64,000 nucleotides of DNA. Source: Rhynchospora pubera (Eukaryota > Streptophyta > Magnoliopsida > Poales > Cyperaceae). The stretch spans positions 69,293,676-69,357,675 of the forward strand of contig CM051460.1 of assembly GCA_028095005.1 (NCBI GenBank). The letters are read 5' to 3'. Of the stretch, positions 59,368 to 64,000 are shown piece by piece. Within the stretch, counting starts at the first letter, position 1. The number at the start of each line of letters is the position of its first letter. Position numbers and translations under genes: made by a program. Under the pieces are notes generated by a model. It had not been told where the DNA came from and did not search any database. It saw only the letters and a list, made by a program, of their open reading frames with translations.

Positions 59368-59757
59368 TTAGGAGCAACACTCCTGGTTACACTCATCTTC
59401 AGATGAGAAACAATGAAAAGTTGGCTTAGCAGGACATTCAAAGCATGGTGTGCCTCTCTCATCGGAAGTCCTTTTGCAAGCAGAACAATAATCTTTGATG
59501 TTGCTCATCTTTTCCTCCCTTAGTAATGCCTCTGCATTTATACTCCAACCTATGAATCAAATTAATTTCAATATTACAATGCAGAGATCAGTGAGCCTCC
59601 GTATAATAAACATTGGTATGAACAAAATAAGGAAAAAAAAATACATAGCATAGAAAATAAAAATTATATGTTGAGATAAAACTTAATTACCATCAGCTGC
59701 ACAAATGAGAGCAACGATGAGGAAAATGGCCATGGCAATGCGTTGCTTTGTATACAT
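59368..59757 (-). CDS. Secreted eight-cysteine peptide (defensin-like), paralogue B
   Basis: Two exons on the minus strand: 59757-59691 (ATG, 67 nt) and 59549-59368 (ending TAA), with a GTAATT donor, a CATAG acceptor and phase 1; product 82 aa. Exon 1 encodes a signal peptide (basic start, then IAMAIFLIVALICAAD). Exon 2 gives an acidic linker (INAEALLREEKMS) and a domain C-x2-C-x10-C-x2-C-x7-C-x6-C-x3-CC with CFEC, CFSS and ECNQ shared with paralogue A. A disulfide-stabilised secreted peptide is inferred; the target is unknown. Intron, phase, core promoter and the spacing of the last six cysteines show that A and B are duplicates. Only the first cysteine pair is spaced differently (adjacent in A, two residues between in B). 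The frame is intact. Confidence 0.8.
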
Positions 59758-59830
59758 CTTGTTCTTAGTCAGAGCGATTAATAAAAAATTTGAAACAATT
59801 TCAGAAATGATGTTCAAAAGTTTGCAAAAA

Positions 59831-59846
59831 CAATAGTCTTTTTATA
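59831..59846 (-). promoter_or_regulatory. TATA box and conserved core promoter of peptide gene B
   Basis: The minus strand reads TATAAAAAGACTATTG about 80 bases before the ATG; the block is shared with gene A. Confidence 0.7.
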
Positions 59847-60585
59847 CTAGAAATTATATATAAAGTATATATAAACTGTGTCTGTTTAGGATTCTTGTCA
59901 ACTGTAACAGTCAAAGCCAAAATAGTGTGCATAACTAAGTAAATCTTTTTCATTTACCTTGTGTATTTTCAAGCAAGAAAGGCTAAATATTTAATTCAAT
60001 GTTTAATTTTTAATAGCCGATCGTTAATTTCAAGCACAACTTTTCCTAAGAAACACTGTTTTTTCTCATGGCCAGGGCCGGGGCCCAGGGATAACCCCTT
60101 GATTTGATGACATGAGAGCAGCGGTAAATGTCGACATTAGTAAAATAAAGTTATATATTATATTTTTTCTAATTTAGAATCGTGGATTATATTTGATATA
60201 ATTTTAAATATTAATTTAATTATTAATCAAGTGTCATTCAAAAAAATAACAAGTACTTTTTTTCAAAAAATGGTACATGAATTATCAGTCCATTTTCAAA
60301 TAAGAGTACTTTTGACATCCAATTTATTTGATTTGTATGGAACATAATGTAAAATGAATATCTGCATAATGATTTTCAAAATTTGCTCTGCTTATGATTC
60401 CTCTGTTCTCAATATATAGTCTCCTCTCCAATTGTAGTGATTTATTTAACTGTTAATTATAATTTGGAATACAGCGAGGCCAAATTTATTTTTTTTCTAA
60501 GGGCATTTGAGCTTAACTTAGAATGGAAAAAAATGAGCTATTTCAGATATTGCATAATTTTCCTTTTATCAATTCCCTCGTGCAC
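59847..60585. other. Noncoding stretch upstream of peptide gene B
   Basis: Near the core promoter, AGGATTCTTGTCAACTG resembles sequence upstream of gene A. Beyond it nothing was recognised. Confidence 0.4.
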
Positions 60586-61368
60586 GACACGACACGGCAC
60601 GCGATACGGCACTGCACGATACGAGAGACACGACACGTATTACAGACACGCCAAACACGAAAAGGAGACACACATAGTGTTATAGAAATACAATGGGTTC
60701 CTCAATTATGTACATACTATTATATTTTTTTCCATAAATCATGCCAAAGATACATTTAATCATAAATCAATGATTATTAATAGACTTATTTTCGAATAAA
60801 ACACTTGTAAACCGTTAGAATTGGAAATCAAAAGATTACAATATAATTAGAATGGTTCAATAATTAAATCACAAATAAAATAAAAGGGTCCAGAGTCATG
60901 CGCAAATTAAAGATAGAAATCTATATGTGATTTGTCTTAAAAAGAATCAAATATTTTTTGTTATTGAAAATAGTTTTGTACCTTTTCATGAGTTTGATTT
61001 ATTTTTAGTAAAATAATTACTTAAGTCCGATAAGAAGTTGTCAAAATATTAATCGATTGTTAAAAATTAATCTATATTTTAATTCAATGGTACAACACGT
61101 CTACTTTCTGAATTTTTGACGTATTTAACAAACATAATTTTTAAATTTCATAAACAAATTACATTCATGTCAAAAAGTTAAACGTGTCTGAACACGTCAC
61201 GACACGACACGACATGACACGAGGACACGAGGCGTGGCGTGTCCTTAGGCGTGTCGTGTCCATCTCTTAGGATTTAGACACGGCACGACACGACACGACA
61301 CGAGAGATGATCTAGATACGACGTGTTTGACATGACACGACACGGCACGACACGTATTTAGAACACTA
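60586..61368 (-). mobile_element. hAT-like MITE with CGTGTCGTG-rich ends, truncated copy 2
   Basis: This is the reverse complement of most of 54488-55300. The AT-rich core is almost unchanged and the intact end, TTTAGAACACTA, lies at 61368. The other terminal block is cut short at about 60586, so no target duplication can be expected. Confidence 0.85.
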
Positions 61369-61432
61369 CAGGAGCTCCACAACAGACAGAGAATATAATT
61401 GCAACAGGGGCAACACAGAGAGAGTCTGGGAA

Positions 61433-62279
61433 GGGAATTGCTTTTGACAACCGAGTTTTTGCTGCTCGCAACATAAATTTTTTTCAAATGACTGAACTGC
61501 TTAGTATCAATTACAATTTGTATTCTTAAATTTACCCGATCTAATTAATTATATTTCCTTTTCTTTTCTAGATTTCCGCTAAAAGACAACCGTACTCTTC
61601 CCTAATAATATTTACAGAATTTGGAATTTCCAATTACTGTCGTTCCTTTCCTCGAAGAAATTTAAAAATTTTGAAGCTTAGTTCCGCACAAATTTCTACT
61701 TATTGTTGGAGATAAATTTTATTTATCAATAATTTCATTTCAGAGGTAGCATTTAATATTTTGTTTTCTTAATTGTGCAGTATTATAAACAATCCAAACT
61801 CTTCACAAAGTTATACACTTCCCAGTACTTCTTCCCACTTCTTTCCTTCTTCCCTTCTTTCCATCTTCCCTTCTTTCCACACCTCATCCAAACGGAGCCA
61901 TGAGTCATTAATCTCATAATTATTAATTGTCACGTGAAAGAACATCAAAGCTTTCATAACAAAAAGCCACATAATCATGTACTTATTTAATTTCTGTTAG
62001 TTTGTGCATGCAAAAGCCATTAAAAAAAATACTACAACTTTAATTTCATTTATACTGCTTCGTCATGATCCGTTGACTGTATATTGTCCATGTGCCAAGG
62101 TGGAAGTGGAGATGATAAGAGAAGCTAAAGTGAAGGGAGGGACAGCCGGTAATATTTATTGGGTGGGGAGGAGATCAAAGTGTTTTGACAAATATTAGAC
62201 TGATCAAAGCGCAGTTCAGTCATTTGGAAAAAATTTATGTTGCAAGCAACAATAATTCAGTTGTCAAAAAGCAATTCCC
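61433..62279. mobile_element. Mutator-like MITE
   Basis: Inverted ends GGGAATTGCTTTTGACAAC and GTTGTCAAAAAGCAATTCCC continue for ~80 bp to AGTCATTTG-type motifs. Flanks GTCTGGGAA and GTCTGTGAA (61424-61432 and 62280-62288) are a 9-bp duplication with one mismatch. The inner TIR part resembles the MITE at 18721. Inside, 61785-61830 matches part of the Harbinger MITE at 8894. Confidence 0.75.
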
Positions 62280-62288
62280 GTCTGTGAA

Positions 62289-62712
62289 GTGGGAACAGGT
62301 AGAACACTCATACTGGTTTCGAAGCTGCACATGACGTTCTAGATGGTTATGTACTTATGTGGAGAGTGAGAGGACCTTTTGGATTAGTGTCTTGTTTTGA
62401 TTTTAAAGTATAGCGTTGCCAAGGCCTCAAAACTGTTGGATTGGCTTTTCTCCAGTACTTACAGGGCTTAGTAGTATTACTCATTTACTCTGATGAAGGA
62501 TTATAGGGCTTAGTAGTATTACTCATTTACCCTTAGTGTTATTGATTTGAATCTCCACATCGAGTTTAACATGTTGCAAACAAATAAAATAAATATGTAG
62601 AGTTGTACAGACTAGAGACATTGGGCTCTAGTTAGCAAATGAAGTGGGCTCAAAGCCTTAACCCGAAATTTTAAAAAATAATACTAAATTAATATAATAT
62701 ATTAAAAATAAT
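62289..62712. other. Noncoding stretch
   Basis: CAGGGCTTAGTAGTATTACT occurs twice near 62463 and 62508. No gene seen. Confidence 0.4.
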
Positions 62713-64000
62713 ATCAATATAATAATATTTTTTTAAATAGTATCACGAGATCGGGATCCCGGATTCCGATCTTAGCTTTTTTAATTTTTTTATATATTAT
62801 TTATTTATTTATTTAGTTTATTAATTAGTTAATTAATTAGAAAAATAGATAATATATTGTAAAAATATTGAAAAAATATGAAAAAAGTCAGGAATAATTA
62901 AATTAAATTTTATATGTAATTTAGTATTTTTTGGGAAATTAAATTTATTTTCTTTTAATTAATTTATTTAATTAAATAATAAATAATTAAGTACAAATTT
63001 TTAATTAATTTATAAAAAAATATAAAATTTTAATGTATTTTCCTTTGCATATATTATTTCCATATTATATATTAAACAATCATGTCGAGTCTCATGATCA
63101 AGGAAGCACTTTCTAGATTGCGTTAGAAAGGAATCATACGAGGTTGATGTTTTACTGAGACGGAAAAGAAAGACTAAATTCACTTGATTTACTGCATTTC
63201 TCTTTTTAATGATTAATTTATGATTTTAAAAACTTTTTTAGTAGTTTAGAGTGATTTTTAGGTTTGCAAACTTTCAAAGTGGATTTTGGAGGCCTAGAGA
63301 GCGTTTTTTGGCTCCGAAAATGGTCATTACGGGGTTCTACCCCGATAACATGTGTAGATCTCGTCGCCAGCTTTCCGGAATATGTTCATTTGCCCCAAAC
63401 GAACGGACCTTCCTATCAAAAGTTATGCTTGTTTAAAGTTTTAATGTTCAAGTTATGCCTTTGTATCCCTGCAAATGCAGAAAGGATTAATAAAAATTTT
63501 GAACATTCTGAAAGGAAAGGATTATGCATTTGTATCCCTGCAAATTCTGAAAATTTATAATCCTTTCTAAATGGTACAATTCATTTAATTAAATAAGTTA
63601 TAAAAATTTATAAATTAATTAAAAATTTATACTTAATTATTTATTTTTTAATTAAATAAATTAATTAAAAGAAAATAAATTTAATTTCCAAAAAAAATAC
63701 TAAATTACATATAAAATTTAATTTAATTATTTCTGATTTTTTTCATATTTTTTCAATATTTTTACAATATATTATCTATTTTTCTAATTAATTAACTAAT
63801 TAATATACTAAATAAATAAATAAATAATATATAAAAAAAATTAAAAAAGCTAAGATCGGAATCCGGAATTCCGATCTTAGCTAAGGACGGAATCCGGAAT
63901 TCCGATCTTAGCTATGGTCGGAATCCAGGATTCCGATCTTGCGTTCGGAACCTGGGATTCCGATCTTGTGATACTATTTAAAAAATATTATTATATTGAT
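62713..64000. repeat. Foldback element with ~320-420 bp arms (continues past window)
   Basis: The left arm (62713 to ~63035) and right arm (~63578 to 64000) are near-exact reverse complements apart from an expansion in the right arm. The loop is ~540 bp and has two copies of TTTGTATCCCTGCAAAT. The last base of the window pairs with 62713, and AT-rich sequence before it suggests that the arms extend further. Confidence 0.85.
63845..63970. repeat. ~30-bp tandem repeat in the right foldback arm
   Basis: About four copies of a palindromic unit around GGAATCCGGAATTCCGATCT. The left arm has only one such unit (near 62750-62775), so the repeat expanded after the arms formed. Confidence 0.8.

Overview
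This window is nuclear DNA from a flowering plant, most likely a eudicot. It is AT-rich, its genes carry spliceosomal introns (GT..AG), and the repeats are typical of plants: Helitrons, L1-type LINEs, copia-like gag, LTR elements primed by initiator-tRNA-Met, hAT, Harbinger and Mutator MITEs, and a ~171-175 bp satellite. I cannot name the species. No bacterial or organellar features were seen.

Layout. 1-1.4 kb: the 3' exons of an RRM-like protein with a Pro-rich coding repeat. 3.2-7.2 kb: a non-autonomous Helitron. 8.9 kb: a Harbinger MITE. 10.4-12.1 kb: a weak transcription unit with a site II/telo-box promoter and a possible two-exon 76-aa ORF. 13.2-13.45 kb: a decayed RING-finger exon (minus), next to a young 5'-truncated LINE (13.5-18.2 kb) with a perfect 17-bp target duplication. 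18.7-19.5 kb: a MULE-type MITE and a tRNA-derived SINE. 19.6-24.05 kb: a second Helitron carrying intron-containing fragments of a NUS1/LEW1-like gene and of a lipid kinase of the LCBK2/DGK type. 24.7-25.7 kb: a TIR element with an internal minisatellite. 25.9-27.2 kb: an intact F-box/DUF295 gene with a duplicated F-box. 27.4-30.1 kb: a 5'-truncated LINE (minus).

30.8-38.5 kb: two related hAT MITEs, one split by a small LTR element with almost no internal region, then a long-TIR Mutator-like element. 39.3-44.7 kb: a gag-only LTR retrotransposon (minus) whose LTRs are packed with GCGTTGTACAACGC-like palindromes. 46.1-54.3 kb: an ~8 kb satellite array with an internal ~2.37 kb duplication and inverted monomers. 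54.5-62.3 kb: more hAT, Mutator and Harbinger elements. 62.7-64 kb: a long foldback repeat that runs off the window.

The host genes that look functional are few: the F-box gene and two small two-exon genes on the minus strand (32.49-32.98 kb and 59.37-59.76 kb) that encode paralogous secreted eight-cysteine peptides. The peptide genes share intron position and phase and promoter sequence. They are now about 26.4 kb apart, separated by transposons and the satellite array, and the promoter of the first is split about 37 bp upstream of its TATA box by the hAT MITE with its nested LTR element. Coordinates of element ends come from reading target duplications and terminal repeats by eye.
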